Assembly: GCA_964428935.1 (NCBI GenBank)
Contig: CAYSAG010000043.1
Coordinates: forward strand, 1 to 24,438
DNA: 24,438 bases
DNA from: JAADHY01 sp964428935
Lineage (GTDB): Bacteria; Planctomycetota; Planctomycetia; Planctomycetales; Planctomycetaceae
Reading direction: 5' to 3'
Below, in pieces: positions 17,607-24,438 of the stretch. A model generated the notes under the pieces. The model was not told the origin of the DNA, searched no databases, and saw nothing but the letters and a program-made list of their open reading frames with translations. The first letter of the stretch is position 1. Every line of letters begins with the position of its first letter. Position numbers and translations under genes: made by a program.

Positions 17607-18434
17607 GTGCCGACGAACCAGATTGTCGCGGAGCACATTCGGCGGAACCGGCAGTCCCGCGGCTGCTGGCAGTTGTACGCCGACCACCGTCGGCGAGTGA
17701 CCCAGCTGCTGCGCCAGGCGGCTTGGGGACCGAACGCCCGTCTGTGCGTTCTCGGAGCCGGGAATTGCAACGACTTGGACTTGAAGACGCTGACGGACTG
17801 CTACGCCGAGGTCCACTTGGTCGACCTGGACGCCGAGGCTCTGCAATTCGCTCTGTCACAGCAGCGTCCGACCGGTTCGGGACGGGTCGTCTTGCACGGG
17901 GACGTCGACGTCACCGGCTCGCTGGACTCCCTCGCTCACGGCGGCCCCGGCGACCCGGTCGCTCAGCCCGAACGCCTGAAGGCCCCGCCCCGACTGCCGC
18001 TGCCAGCTCCGTTCGACGTGGTCGCTTCGGTCGGTCTGCTGACCCAGCTCATCGACTCGGTGCTTCTGGTGGTTGGCCCCGCCGAAAGCCAGTACCTGCC
18101 ACTCGTCCAAGCCGTCCGCTTCCAACACCTGCTGCTTTTGACCGACTTGACCCGCCCCGGCGGCCAAGTCCTGTTGACGACCGAAGTCGTTTCCTCCGAC
18201 ACCTGCCCTCGGCTCCGCTCCGCCTCCCAGACCGAGCTGCCGTCGCTGCTGCGCGAGCAAATCGAACGCCGCAACTTTTTCACCGGCGTGAACCCAGCGG
18301 TGCTGGTCGAGCTGCTGCGGACCGAGCCCGAACTGTCGGAACGGGTCGAGTCGGTCGAGGTTCTGCCTCCCTGGACGTGGCGTTTCCTCGGCCGCGTTTA
18401 CGCCGTTGTCGCCTTTCGCTTCCAGCGAAAGTAA
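17607..18434 (+). CDS. SAM-dependent methyltransferase-like protein, Rossmann fold
   Basis: The predicted 275-residue cytoplasmic protein has the order of a class I methyltransferase. A basic N-terminal helix with RGCWQLYADHRRRV leads to a glycine motif VLGAGNCNDLDL (residues 48-59). Next is VHLVDLDAEAL (69-79) with an acidic residue placed to bind the SAM ribose, then FDVVASVGLLTQLID at strand 4, and LTRPGGQVLLTTEVV at strands 5-6. The C-terminus WTWRFLGRVYAVVAF is a plausible last strand. The substrate is unknown; no known rRNA, protein or lipid methyltransferase signature was recognised. The start is a GTG with a strong ribosome site; an ATG at 17550 in the same frame would add 19 residues that look unlike protein. 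It converges with the next gene, 27 nt between stops. I believe relatives are common in planctomycetes, but this is from memory. Confidence 0.8.
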   Translation: MPTNQIVAEHIRRNRQSRGCWQLYADHRRRVTQLLRQAAWGPNARLCVLGAGNCNDLDLKTLTDCYAEVHLVDLDAEALQFALSQQRPTGSGRVVLHGDVDVTGSLDSLAHGGPGDPVAQPERLKAPPRLPLPAPFDVVASVGLLTQLIDSVLLVVGPAESQYLPLVQAVRFQHLLLLTDLTRPGGQVLLTTEVVSSDTCPRLRSASQTELPSLLREQIERRNFFTGVNPAVLVELLRTEPELSERVESVEVLPPWTWRFLGRVYAVVAFRFQRK

Positions 18435-18461
18435 CCTGCCGTCACTGCCCGCCGCGCCGTC

Positions 18462-18959
18462 TCACGCGTTGCCCTCGGACCGCAGCCGCTCGAACAGCGC
18501 CCGGTTCTTGGTCAGGAACTCGTCCGCCCAGCGGTAGTGGTCCAGCAAACCGCTGGTGTCTCGTCCCAAAATCAGGTACGCGACGTACAAAGCCTCAATC
18601 GTCGCCAGCCCCTCGTCCGGGTCCTCAAACAACTTCGACGTGCGGGGGTAAGCTGTTTGGCACCGTGGCAGCGTGCGAACGGGAATGGACGAGAACGTGG
18701 GAGCCATTCGTTGGACCAGCCGCCACGTCCCGTCCAAGACCAGCAGCCCTTTGTCGGCGTCGGCGCGAGTCAACGGCGGACCGCCGAGGCCCAGTTGCAC
18801 GTAGCCTTCCAGGGCGTGCCAGTCCACCCGCGGAAACTTCCAGAAAACGAAGCCCGGCCGTCCCCGAAGCGGCTCCACCGTGCACTTACTGCGACGCTCT
18901 TTCGGGTGAACCACAATGACCGTCGGCGGGTACTCGGCCGAACTCGACACTTCGTCCAT
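18462..18959 (-). CDS. Tsr3/DTW-superfamily-like protein (putative aminocarboxypropyltransferase)
   Basis: The 165-residue protein has VVHPKERRSKCTVEPLRG at residues 16-33, LDGTW at 75-79, TAYPRTSK at 102-109 and GLATIEALYVAYLILG at 117-132. A Leu-Asp-x-x-Trp motif followed by an (A/T)-x-Y-x-R segment and a helix with T/S-x-x-EA is the layout of the Tsr3 and DTW families. These SPOUT-like enzymes move the aminocarboxypropyl group of SAM to rRNA or tRNA uridine derivatives. The canonical DTxW or LDCSW is replaced by LDGTW, so assignment to either branch is uncertain, and RNA modification is an inference. The start chosen is an ATG at 18959; a GTG at 19031 in the same frame would add 24 residues. 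Neither has a good ribosome site, and the shorter form begins closer to the conserved HPKERRSKC block. Confidence 0.75.
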   Translation of the reverse strand: MDEVSSSAEYPPTVIVVHPKERRSKCTVEPLRGRPGFVFWKFPRVDWHALEGYVQLGLGGPPLTRADADKGLLVLDGTWRLVQRMAPTFSSIPVRTLPRCQTAYPRTSKLFEDPDEGLATIEALYVAYLILGRDTSGLLDHYRWADEFLTKNRALFERLRSEGNA

Positions 18960-19192
18960 TGCTGCTTCAAAGGCTTGGTGCAAGGCCCGTGTCTGCGTGA
19001 GCGAAACCGGTGGCGCGCGGGCGACGCCCACCGAAGACCGAACCTGTCACTCGGACGGCTGGACGGCTCGTGGACTTCCTTCCGCACCAGCGTTTCCCCT
19101 CGCCGTCCAGAAGTCGAGCTGCCGCCCACCTAGACGTCGCTCCCCTCCGCCCGGCCGCTCCTTCCCCGTCCGGCCGCGCGGACCGGCCAGCG

Positions 19193-19366
19193 CTACTGGC
19201 CGTCCTTCAGTTTCCGAACCTGCTCTTCCAACCGTTCGATTTCCGCTTGCAGCCGTGCCACCTCGGCCGGGTCGTCGGTCTGCTTCCTTGCTCCTGCCAA
19301 CCGCCGCCGCAGGTCCGACAGCTTCTTGTTGACCAGCTGCAGTTGTTTCTTCCGTTTCTTTTCCAT
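19193..19366 (-). CDS. Small highly charged coiled-coil protein
   Basis: This 57-residue protein starts MEKKRKKQ and is almost entirely charged helix: LVNKKLSDLRRRLAGARKQ, then DDPAEVARLQAEIERLEEQV. Leucine, valine and isoleucine recur at heptad-like spacing, so a short antiparallel coiled coil or dimer is likely, with a turn at TDDP. The start is supported by GGGAG 8 nt upstream (plus-strand 19375-19379). The same frame stays open to 19525, but that extension is low-complexity Arg/Pro-rich and lacks a better ribosome site. I recall similar short proteins with LAGAKKQ and DDPEEV in planctomycetes, but cannot confirm it. Function is unknown; a nucleic-acid or ribosome contact would fit the basic N-terminus. 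Confidence 0.75.
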   Translation of the reverse strand: MEKKRKKQLQLVNKKLSDLRRRLAGARKQTDDPAEVARLQAEIERLEEQVRKLKDGQ

Positions 19367-19374
19367 TGTGGTCG

Positions 19375-19379
19375 CTCCC
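19375..19379 (-). promoter_or_regulatory. Shine-Dalgarno site for the coiled-coil gene
   Basis: On the minus strand GGGAG sits 8 nt before the ATG at 19366. It supports the short 57-residue form over the longer in-frame option. Confidence 0.6.
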
Positions 19380-19697
19380 GATCGAGCCGGCCGCGTCTGG
19401 CGGTTCCACTTTCGAGGCTCTCGCCAGCGGTCGTTCGCGGCCGAAACGGGCGGCGGCTTTTCGGACGGTTCCCGTCGAGCCCGCCGGCAAACGCCCGTCC
19501 GGCCGCTCGTCCCAGTGGCGTCCACACCGTACCCACGGACAGACGGAGACCGTAAAATGGGGCCCGCTGCGTGAGCCGACGGGTCGGCCTGGCGAGCGTC
19601 GAAAAAACACCGCCGCCGGGCTCGAACCTGCCCAACCAGCGTCCCTCAGTTTAACCCTCAACCCAACGAAAGCGAACGCACGCCGCGAGTCACGTCC
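19380..19697. other. Divergent intergenic region, no gene seen
   Basis: About 320 bp separate the leftward coiled-coil gene from the rightward zinc-ribbon gene. A TAAAAT at 19553-19558 resembles a -10 box for the plus strand, but no matching -35 box stands at the right distance. An A-run lies at 19602-19607. Frames crossing here are Arg/Pro-rich and look like shadows. Confidence 0.3.
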
Positions 19698-20336
19698 ATG
19701 GCTTTGGTGCTTTGCCACGAATGTTTGAACTGGGTCGAGGCCACGGAAGGGTGGTGCGACCACTGTGCGGCCGTGGTGCGTGTGGAGGAGCCGGACCCGC
19801 CGGTCGAAGAGCTGGCCGAGCGGATTGGTCGCGTCGTTCGGCTGCTGGGTGAGGTGCGACTGAAGCGGCGCAAGCTGCCGTCCGTGGGCATGTTGTACGC
19901 CACGGAGAAGGGCCTGTTGTTCGTGCCGCACGTCCGAGAGTCACCGCCTCGGCGCGAGCCGCTCGACCGGGAAGCTCGCGGCCGCCTCCTGCTGTGGACC
20001 TTGTTCACGAGCCTGGTCCCGCTGGTCGGCGTGTTCACTTCGGTGTCCGGACTGCCGGAACGTCGACCAAGCCGAAGACGGCGCTGGCGGCCGCGACCGT
20101 TGGGACTGATTCACTCGCCGGCGCCAGCTCAGGTGCTCTTGTCCGACCCCGGCGTGGTTTTCGTGCGGGCCGACCTGGTGCAGTCGGTGGAACGTCGCCG
20201 GTCGTGGTGGGTCGTCCACCGCGTGCGCGGCTCGACCTTCCGTTTCCGCCCGCTGGGCCGGAAACGCGAGTTCCGCAGACGGTGGGACGAAGCGATGAAC
20301 CTTCCCGCTTGGAGCCAAACATTCCGCCATGCTTGA
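19698..20336 (+). CDS. Zinc-ribbon protein with one predicted membrane segment, unknown function
   Basis: The 212-residue protein begins with a treble-clef or zinc-ribbon-like CHEC...CDHC (C6, C9, C20, C23; spacing 2-10-2), which likely binds one zinc. Residues 36-60 are a charged helix. Residues 64-79 (GMLYATEKGLLFVPHV) resemble the paired strands of a PH-like or GRAM-like domain, and QVLLSDPGVVFVRADLVQSVE near 140-160 could continue it. A hydrophobic stretch at 97-119 (LLLWTLFTSLVPLVGVF) may be a membrane segment or a buried hairpin. The C-terminal third is very Arg-rich. I do not recognise a family. The start has only a weak ribosome site. Its stop overlaps the next gene by 8 nt, so the two are probably co-translated, but the proteins show no obvious shared function. 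Confidence 0.72.
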   Translation: MALVLCHECLNWVEATEGWCDHCAAVVRVEEPDPPVEELAERIGRVVRLLGEVRLKRRKLPSVGMLYATEKGLLFVPHVRESPPRREPLDREARGRLLLWTLFTSLVPLVGVFTSVSGLPERRPSRRRRWRPRPLGLIHSPAPAQVLLSDPGVVFVRADLVQSVERRRSWWVVHRVRGSTFRFRPLGRKREFRRRWDEAMNLPAWSQTFRHA

Positions 20337-21513
20337 CGCGTGGAAGAAAATCCTCGACGAGTCGCTGCAGAACCACACCTGCTTGCTGCTGGTGCTCAGC
20401 AAGCTGCGCAAAGGGGTGAAGTCGGAACTGACCAAGGTCAGCGTGCGCCCGGTGACGGTGGGCGGCGAGCTGAAGTACCAGCTGACCTACCAAGTGGGCA
20501 CCCAGCAACGGTTCGAAAACTGGCCGGCCGAGGAGACGGCCGACCGCGTGCAGTCGCTGCTGCGCACGACGTTCGAGCACTGTCACCTTTACACGACCGA
20601 GGCCGACTACACCATCCGGTTTCAACGAGACGGCTCGGTCAAAATCAAACGCCAGCCGCCCAGCCGACAGCCGGAGCCGACCCAGCACGACCGGGCCAAG
20701 AACTACTTGATTCCCGAAGGCGTGCCGTGCCCGTTCCTGGTCGAAATCGGGGTCATGACCCCGGAAGGTCGCGTGCGAGCCGCTCGCTACGACAAGTTCC
20801 GACAGGTCAACCGGTTTCTGGAACTGGTCGACGACGTCGTCTCTCACCTGCCCACCGACCGCACGCTGCGTGTGGTCGACTTCGGCTGCGGCAAGAGCTA
20901 CCTCACCTTTGCCCTCCACCACCTGCTCACGAAGGTCCGCCACCGACGCGTCCAAATCATTGGCGTCGACCGGAATGCGGACGTCATTCGTCAAAGCGTC
21001 CAGCTGGCGGAAAAACTTCGCTGCGAGGGGCTGCGGTTCGTGCAAAGCGACATTGCCGGCTTCGAGCTGCCGCAGACGGGGCCGGTCGACCTGGTCGTCT
21101 GTCTGCACGCGTGCGACACGGCCACCGACGACGCGCTGGCCAAAGCCGTCCGCTGGAAGACTCACGTGCTGCTGGCCGTGCCGTGCTGTCAGCACGAACT
21201 GGCCAAGAAAATTCACGCCGACGCCCTGGAGCCCATTCACGCCCACGGCCTGTTGCACGAACGGTTTGCCTCACTGGCCACCGACGCCCTGCGCGCCCTG
21301 GTGCTTGACCTGTGCGGCTACAAGACCCAAGTGACCGAGTTCGTTGACATGGAACACACCGCGAAGAACGTGCTGATTCGAGCGGTCCGGCGCGCCCGGA
21401 CACCGGAAGACCACACCCGTCAGCGTTCGCAGACGCTTCAGCGGTTCAAGCAACTGCTGGGGCTGGAGACCACGTACCTGGAACAGGCTTTGGCGGACTG
21501 CTTGCCGAGCTGA
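20329..21513 (+). CDS. METTL25-like SAM-dependent methyltransferase (Methyltransf_32 type)
   Basis: The 394-residue protein has an N-terminal RNA- or protein-binding-like region (1-150) and a class I methyltransferase core. Motifs are VVDFGCGKSYLTFALHHLL at 182-200 (SAM binding), IIGVDRNADVI at 210-220, LHACDTATDDAL at 259-270, LLAVPCCQHEL at 281-291 and MEHTAKNVLIRAV at 341-353. The pairing of DFGCGKS, HACDTATD and VPCCQHE is characteristic of the Methyltransf_32 family that includes eukaryotic METTL25/RRNAD1-like proteins. Its substrate in bacteria is not established; RNA or protein methylation is an inference. The two adjacent cysteines (286-287) are conserved in the family and may have a structural or catalytic role. 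It starts inside the end of the zinc-ribbon gene, with GGAG 14 nt upstream. A hairpin 40 nt after the stop may end the transcript. Confidence 0.88.
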   Translation: MLDAWKKILDESLQNHTCLLLVLSKLRKGVKSELTKVSVRPVTVGGELKYQLTYQVGTQQRFENWPAEETADRVQSLLRTTFEHCHLYTTEADYTIRFQRDGSVKIKRQPPSRQPEPTQHDRAKNYLIPEGVPCPFLVEIGVMTPEGRVRAARYDKFRQVNRFLELVDDVVSHLPTDRTLRVVDFGCGKSYLTFALHHLLTKVRHRRVQIIGVDRNADVIRQSVQLAEKLRCEGLRFVQSDIAGFELPQTGPVDLVVCLHACDTATDDALAKAVRWKTHVLLAVPCCQHELAKKIHADALEPIHAHGLLHERFASLATDALRALVLDLCGYKTQVTEFVDMEHTAKNVLIRAVRRARTPEDHTRQRSQTLQRFKQLLGLETTYLEQALADCLPS

Positions 21514-21553
21514 CCGGGCCGCTCGCGGAGCTTGAGTCTGTCTGCTGGGAGTC

Positions 21554-21593
21554 CGTCGACCGAGTGGCGACGAGCGTGTCGGAGCGGTCGACG
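21554..21593 (+). terminator. Inverted repeat between the methyltransferase and glycosidase genes
   Basis: CGTCGACCG at 21554-21562 and CGGTCGACG at 21585-21593 are perfect 9-bp complementary arms around a 22-nt loop that holds a further 4-bp stem (CGAC/GTCG). A weak T-tract (CTGTTTTCC) follows. It could end the upstream transcript. It sits 35 nt before the next start, so a role in the 5' leader of the glycosidase mRNA is also possible. Confidence 0.4.
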
Positions 21594-21615
21594 TCGTCTG
21601 TTTTCCAAACGCTGC

Positions 21616-21620
21616 AGGAG
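21616..21620 (+). promoter_or_regulatory. Shine-Dalgarno site deciding the glycosidase start
   Basis: AGGAG lies 7 nt before the ATG at 21628 and directly precedes a signal peptide. An in-frame upstream start at 21532 would put about 32 basic, non-signal residues in front, so it is disfavoured. Confidence 0.7.
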
Positions 21621-21627
21621 CCACAAC

Positions 21628-24126
21628 ATGCCGAGACAAACTGACCGCACCCTGCTGTTGGCGTCTGAAGCCGGTCGCCTTTCACCGTTCCGACGGCGGT
21701 CGCCCGCGAGCCTCGCCGCTGCCCTGTCGGTGCTGCTGCTGTGCAGCGCGGCGGCTCGAGCCGGCACACCGGCGTCCGACGGCCAAACGCCGGCTGTCGT
21801 CCAGCGACGTTCCTCGCAACCGGCCGACGGCGAACAAGCGCCGGGTCCCACCGTCTCCACCTCGGGCCGAGCGTTTTCACCGCTGATTCAGGCCCGGCGG
21901 CTGTCGGTGGGCTGGAACCCAACGGGCCGCTCGTTCCAACTGGCCGCCGACGGCAAAGTGTTCGCCACGTTGCGTTTCCCGGGCGCGGAGGCCTCGGCCG
22001 AGCCGCGTCGCCAAACGTGGCGTCACGAGCGGCTGGGAGCGGGTCGGGCGCTGGAGCTGCGGCTGGCCAAGGGCGAGCTGGCACGGGTCGTCGTGCTGCC
22101 CGACTTGCCGTTCGTCCTGGTGCAGCGCGAGCTGGCCAACCCAGGACAGAAGGACGTCGTGCTCAACCGCGTCCGCCCCTTCGACCTGACGGTCCAATTG
22201 GGCGTGCCCCCCTCTCAGCTCAAAGCCCTCGGCACCGCCGGACTGACCGACGTGGACGGACACCCTGGCAGCTACGCTTTCCTGGCCGTTGCGTCGCCCA
22301 AGTCGCGCCGGGGAGTCGTGTGCGGTTGGTTGAGCCACGACCGTGGCAGCGGCGTTCTCTTTTCCCGCTCACAGGGCGAGGCGGTCCACATTCAGCCGCA
22401 AATCGACTACGGCTGCCTGCGAATTCGCCCCGGGCAGACGGCTTGCAGCGAACTGCTGGCCGTTGGTCTTTTCGACGACGCTCGGGTCGGCCTGGAAGCC
22501 TACGCCGACGGCATTGCTCGCTACTACCACATTCGGCTGCGCCCCATTTTGTGCGGCTACTGCACTTGGTACAGTCGGCCGTACGGAGGAGCTGGCGACG
22601 AGGTCCACCTGCGCGAGCTGGCCGCGGCCTGCGAAAAACAGCTCAAACCCTTCGGCTTCGACTTCATTCAAATCGACGACAAGTGGCAAGCCGGACAGCG
22701 TCGCAACGGACCGGCCAAGAACTTCTACACGCACAACCCCGACGGTCCTTACCCCAGCGGAATGAAAGCCGCGGCAGACAATTTGCGGTCGCACGGCTTC
22801 ATTCCCGGCATTTGGTTCATGCCGTTCGCCGGCGACCGGCAGGACCCGTTCTTCCTGCAGCACACCGATTGGTTCGTCAAGAGAAAAGACGGCACGCCCT
22901 TCTGGTCTCGCTGGGGCGGTACGTCGCTGGACATGACTCACCCCGGAGCCCGCGAGTACCTGCGGAGCGTCGTCCACCGACTGGCTCACGAGTGGGGCTA
23001 CCGCTACTTCAAAATGGACGGCCTCTACGTGGGCACGGCAACCAAGCAAATCTACATTAACGACGGCTACCGAGGCGACGACGAGCTGGGCGAAGCGGTC
23101 TTCCACAACCCAGACAAAACCAACATCGAGGCTTTTCGCGACGGGCTGAAGTTGGTCCGCCAAGCGGCCGGACCGGACGTTTTCTTCCTCGGCTGTTGCG
23201 TCTCACAAAACATGCGGTCCTTCGGCGGAAGCTTCGGACTGGTCGACGCCATGAGAATCGGCCCCGACAACGGACCCAGGTGGCAAGGGTTGCTGCGTGG
23301 CCCCTGGCACGGGACGAACCGCTACTTCCTGCACGGCCGAGTCTGGTACAACGACCCGGACCCGGTCTACGTGCGGCCCAGCGTCCCGCTCGAGCACGCG
23401 CAGACCATTTGCTCGTGGGTGGCCGTCACCGGCTGCCTGACGGTCTTCAGCGAGTGGCTGCCCGGACTGCCGGACGAACGCGTCGAGCTGCTGCGACGCA
23501 TTCTGCCCAACCACGGCCTGAACACCGCCCGGCCGGTCGACCTGTTCGAGCAACCGCTGGCTCGAATTTGGCACTTGCCAGACACTCGCCGCTCCCCGCG
23601 CCGCGACGTAGTCGCGCTGTTCAATTGGGACGACAAAAAGCCGTCGCAGTTCGACTACCCAACCGACCGCTTGGGGCTGCCGCCGGCCTCGCAGTACGTG
23701 GCCTTCGAGTACTGGACCGACCGACTGGTCGGGCCGTTTTCCAAACGGCTGCGTCTGGAGGTCCCGGCGGGCTCGTGTCGGGTTCTGGCGGTGCGTCCGA
23801 CGCCTGACCACCCCGTTCTGCTCAGCACTTCGCGTCACGTGACGCAAGGCATTGTCGACGTGCTAGAAGAACGCTGGGACGAGAACCGGCAAACGCTGAG
23901 CGGCCGCAGCCGTCTGGTGGCGGGTGACCCGTACGAACTCCGACTGTACGTGCCGCCGGCGGCTCGCGGCCGAACGGTCGTCCGAGCCGAAGCTCGCCCG
24001 ACTGGCTCGGACACAAACGGCTCGGTCCACGTCACCGTCGTGCAGTCACGCGGCCCGCTGGTCCGAGTGCGGTTACTGAGCGAAAGTAGCGGCGAAGTAA
24101 GCTGGCAAATCCAATTCGCTCGCTAA
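21628..24126 (+). CDS. Secreted GH36-type alpha-galactosidase-like glycosidase
   Basis: This 832-residue protein begins with a signal peptide: basic RRR at 22-24, hydrophobic 27-38, and likely cleavage after A-R-A45. A beta-sandwich region (about 60-300) precedes a (beta/alpha)8 barrel. There FDFIQIDDKWQ (D350, D351) lies on an early strand, YFKMDG carries the likely nucleophile D464, and AMRIGPDNGPRW the likely acid/base D547 with R543. The K-x-D nucleophile plus D-x-x-x-x-W acid/base layout is that of clan GH-D (GH27, GH31, GH36). Length and the N-terminal domain favour GH36, enzymes that remove alpha-linked galactose from oligosaccharides or glycans. A C-terminal beta domain (about 650-830) completes it. 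It is expected outside the cytoplasmic membrane. Specificity cannot be read from sequence. It follows the methyltransferase gene after 114 nt containing a hairpin, so independent transcription is likely. Confidence 0.87.
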   Translation: MPRQTDRTLLLASEAGRLSPFRRRSPASLAAALSVLLLCSAAARAGTPASDGQTPAVVQRRSSQPADGEQAPGPTVSTSGRAFSPLIQARRLSVGWNPTGRSFQLAADGKVFATLRFPGAEASAEPRRQTWRHERLGAGRALELRLAKGELARVVVLPDLPFVLVQRELANPGQKDVVLNRVRPFDLTVQLGVPPSQLKALGTAGLTDVDGHPGSYAFLAVASPKSRRGVVCGWLSHDRGSGVLFSRSQGEAVHIQPQIDYGCLRIRPGQTACSELLAVGLFDDARVGLEAYADGIARYYHIRLRPILCGYCTWYSRPYGGAGDEVHLRELAAACEKQLKPFGFDFIQIDDKWQAGQRRNGPAKNFYTHNPDGPYPSGMKAAADNLRSHGFIPGIWFMPFAGDRQDPFFLQHTDWFVKRKDGTPFWSRWGGTSLDMTHPGAREYLRSVVHRLAHEWGYRYFKMDGLYVGTATKQIYINDGYRGDDELGEAVFHNPDKTNIEAFRDGLKLVRQAAGPDVFFLGCCVSQNMRSFGGSFGLVDAMRIGPDNGPRWQGLLRGPWHGTNRYFLHGRVWYNDPDPVYVRPSVPLEHAQTICSWVAVTGCLTVFSEWLPGLPDERVELLRRILPNHGLNTARPVDLFEQPLARIWHLPDTRRSPRRDVVALFNWDDKKPSQFDYPTDRLGLPPASQYVAFEYWTDRLVGPFSKRLRLEVPAGSCRVLAVRPTPDHPVLLSTSRHVTQGIVDVLEERWDENRQTLSGRSRLVAGDPYELRLYVPPAARGRTVVRAEARPTGSDTNGSVHVTVVQSRGPLVRVRLLSESSGEVSWQIQFAR

Positions 24127-24157
24127 CCCCGATGATTCATTAACCCGGACGATTCAT
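24124..24157 (+). repeat. Tandem 17-bp repeat spanning the glycosidase stop codon
   Basis: Two 17-bp units, 24124-24140 and 24141-24157, match at 15 of 17 positions. Each begins TAACCC and ends GATTCAT. The first unit supplies the TAA stop of the glycosidase gene. Confidence 0.75.
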
Positions 24158-24280
24158 GAAGTAGGAGGACGTCCGAAGACACGACGGGAAACGCTAGCCC
24201 GAAGCGTAGTGCTCCGTCACAGCGAAAAATTAGGACCCGCTCCACTGTCGCGCAACTGTCTCGGCAACGGCCAACAAGAA
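24158..24280. repeat. Candidate planctomycete interspersed repeat
   Basis: The stretch containing GAAACGCTAGCCCGAAGCGT (24189-24208), together with the GATTCATGAAG just before it, resembles non-coding repeats I recall from Pirellulales genomes. The match is from memory and only one copy is visible. No protein-like frame was found. Confidence 0.4.
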
Positions 24281-24287
24281 GTTCCCC

Positions 24288-24328
24288 CTCCCGCTCGCGG
24301 GAGAGGGTGGCTCGCCGACCGGCGAGCC
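24288..24328 (+). repeat. Two adjacent hairpins, REP-like extragenic palindromes
   Basis: CTCCCG-CTCG-CGGGAG at 24288-24303 forms a 6-bp stem with a tetraloop, nested in a CCCTC/GAGAGGG context. GGCTCGCC-GACC-GGCGAGCC at 24309-24328 forms an 8-bp stem with a 4-nt loop. A third short stem, GCCC-TTC-GGGC, lies at 24394-24404. Such paired GC-rich palindromes with a GGGAGAGGGTGGC core are common between genes in GC-rich bacteria. They may also act as a terminator for the glycosidase transcript, though no T-run follows. Confidence 0.6.
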
Positions 24329-24438
24329 GGGCGAGCGCGTGCCAGCGCAACGCCCCACACGCCCGATTCCCACAAGCGACCCGCCCCTCATCCGCCCTTC
24401 GGGCACCTTTTCCCCGGCCGGAGGTGAACCAACAGCGC
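24329..24438. other. Intergenic right edge, no gene seen
   Basis: The last 110 bp hold only the short GCCC/GGGC stem and GC-rich sequence. Any next gene begins outside the window. Confidence 0.5.

Noticed and set aside
17384..18919. A 511-residue plus-strand frame
   Set aside because: It is out of frame with the methyltransferase motifs and antisense to the Tsr3/DTW-like gene, with Arg/Pro/Ala-rich shadow composition.
19600..19640. A tRNA T-arm-like GGTTCGAGCCC on the minus strand followed by a T-run
   Set aside because: No matching acceptor, D-arm or anticodon arm can be folded upstream, so no tRNA gene is supported.
19047..19931. A 294-residue minus-strand frame
   Set aside because: It overlaps both the coiled-coil gene and the zinc-ribbon gene in other frames and has no recognisable motif or ribosome site.
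20035..21258. A 407-residue minus-strand frame
   Set aside because: It is antisense to the METTL25-like gene, whose motifs are unambiguous.
21532..21627. An upstream start for the glycosidase
   Set aside because: It would bury the signal peptide behind 32 basic residues; the ATG at 21628 has AGGAG 7 nt upstream.

Overview
The window looks like a piece of a GC-rich Planctomycetota chromosome, probably of a Pirellulales-like lineage; that placement is an inference. The main evidence is the N-terminal FLEDRTLLS motif of the giant minus-strand gene, which matches the planctomycete extracellular signature (Pfam Planc_extracel type). Supporting signs are small orphan genes of planctomycete character and intergenic sequence at the right end that resembles planctomycete interspersed repeats.

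Layout. Positions 1-17053 (70% of the window) are one minus-strand reading frame. It starts at 17053 and runs off the left edge without a stop: 5,684 residues are visible and the C-terminus is missing. It encodes a giant mosaic surface or secreted protein. In order it carries the planctomycete N-terminal motif, two copies of a recurrent unnamed module, Ig-like segments, and a metzincin-type zinc protease site (HEIGHTLGLGHS with a downstream Met) set between two PPC-like domains. Then come parallel beta-helix blocks, two more PPC-like domains, propeller-like and jelly-roll-like segments, a second beta-helix, cadherin-like tandem repeats, a PKD domain and RTX-like calcium-binding repeats at the left edge. 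The many long plus-strand frames opposite it are antisense shadows.

Positions 17054-17606 are a divergent intergenic region. To its right lie short, mostly unrelated genes: a Rossmann-fold methyltransferase-like protein (+), a convergent Tsr3/DTW-superfamily-like protein (-), a 57-residue coiled-coil protein (-), a zinc-ribbon/membrane protein (+) overlapping by 8 nt a METTL25-like methyltransferase (+), and a secreted GH36-type alpha-galactosidase-like glycosidase (+). Positions 24127-24438 are intergenic and rich in repeats and hairpins.

How they relate. Only the zinc-ribbon gene and the METTL25-like gene look translationally coupled. The giant protein and the glycosidase are both predicted to act outside the cytoplasm (attachment or proteolysis, and galactoside breakdown), but the sequence does not show that they act together. 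No RNA gene, CRISPR array, transposase or phage gene was seen. All similarity statements come from motif recognition by eye; no database search was run.
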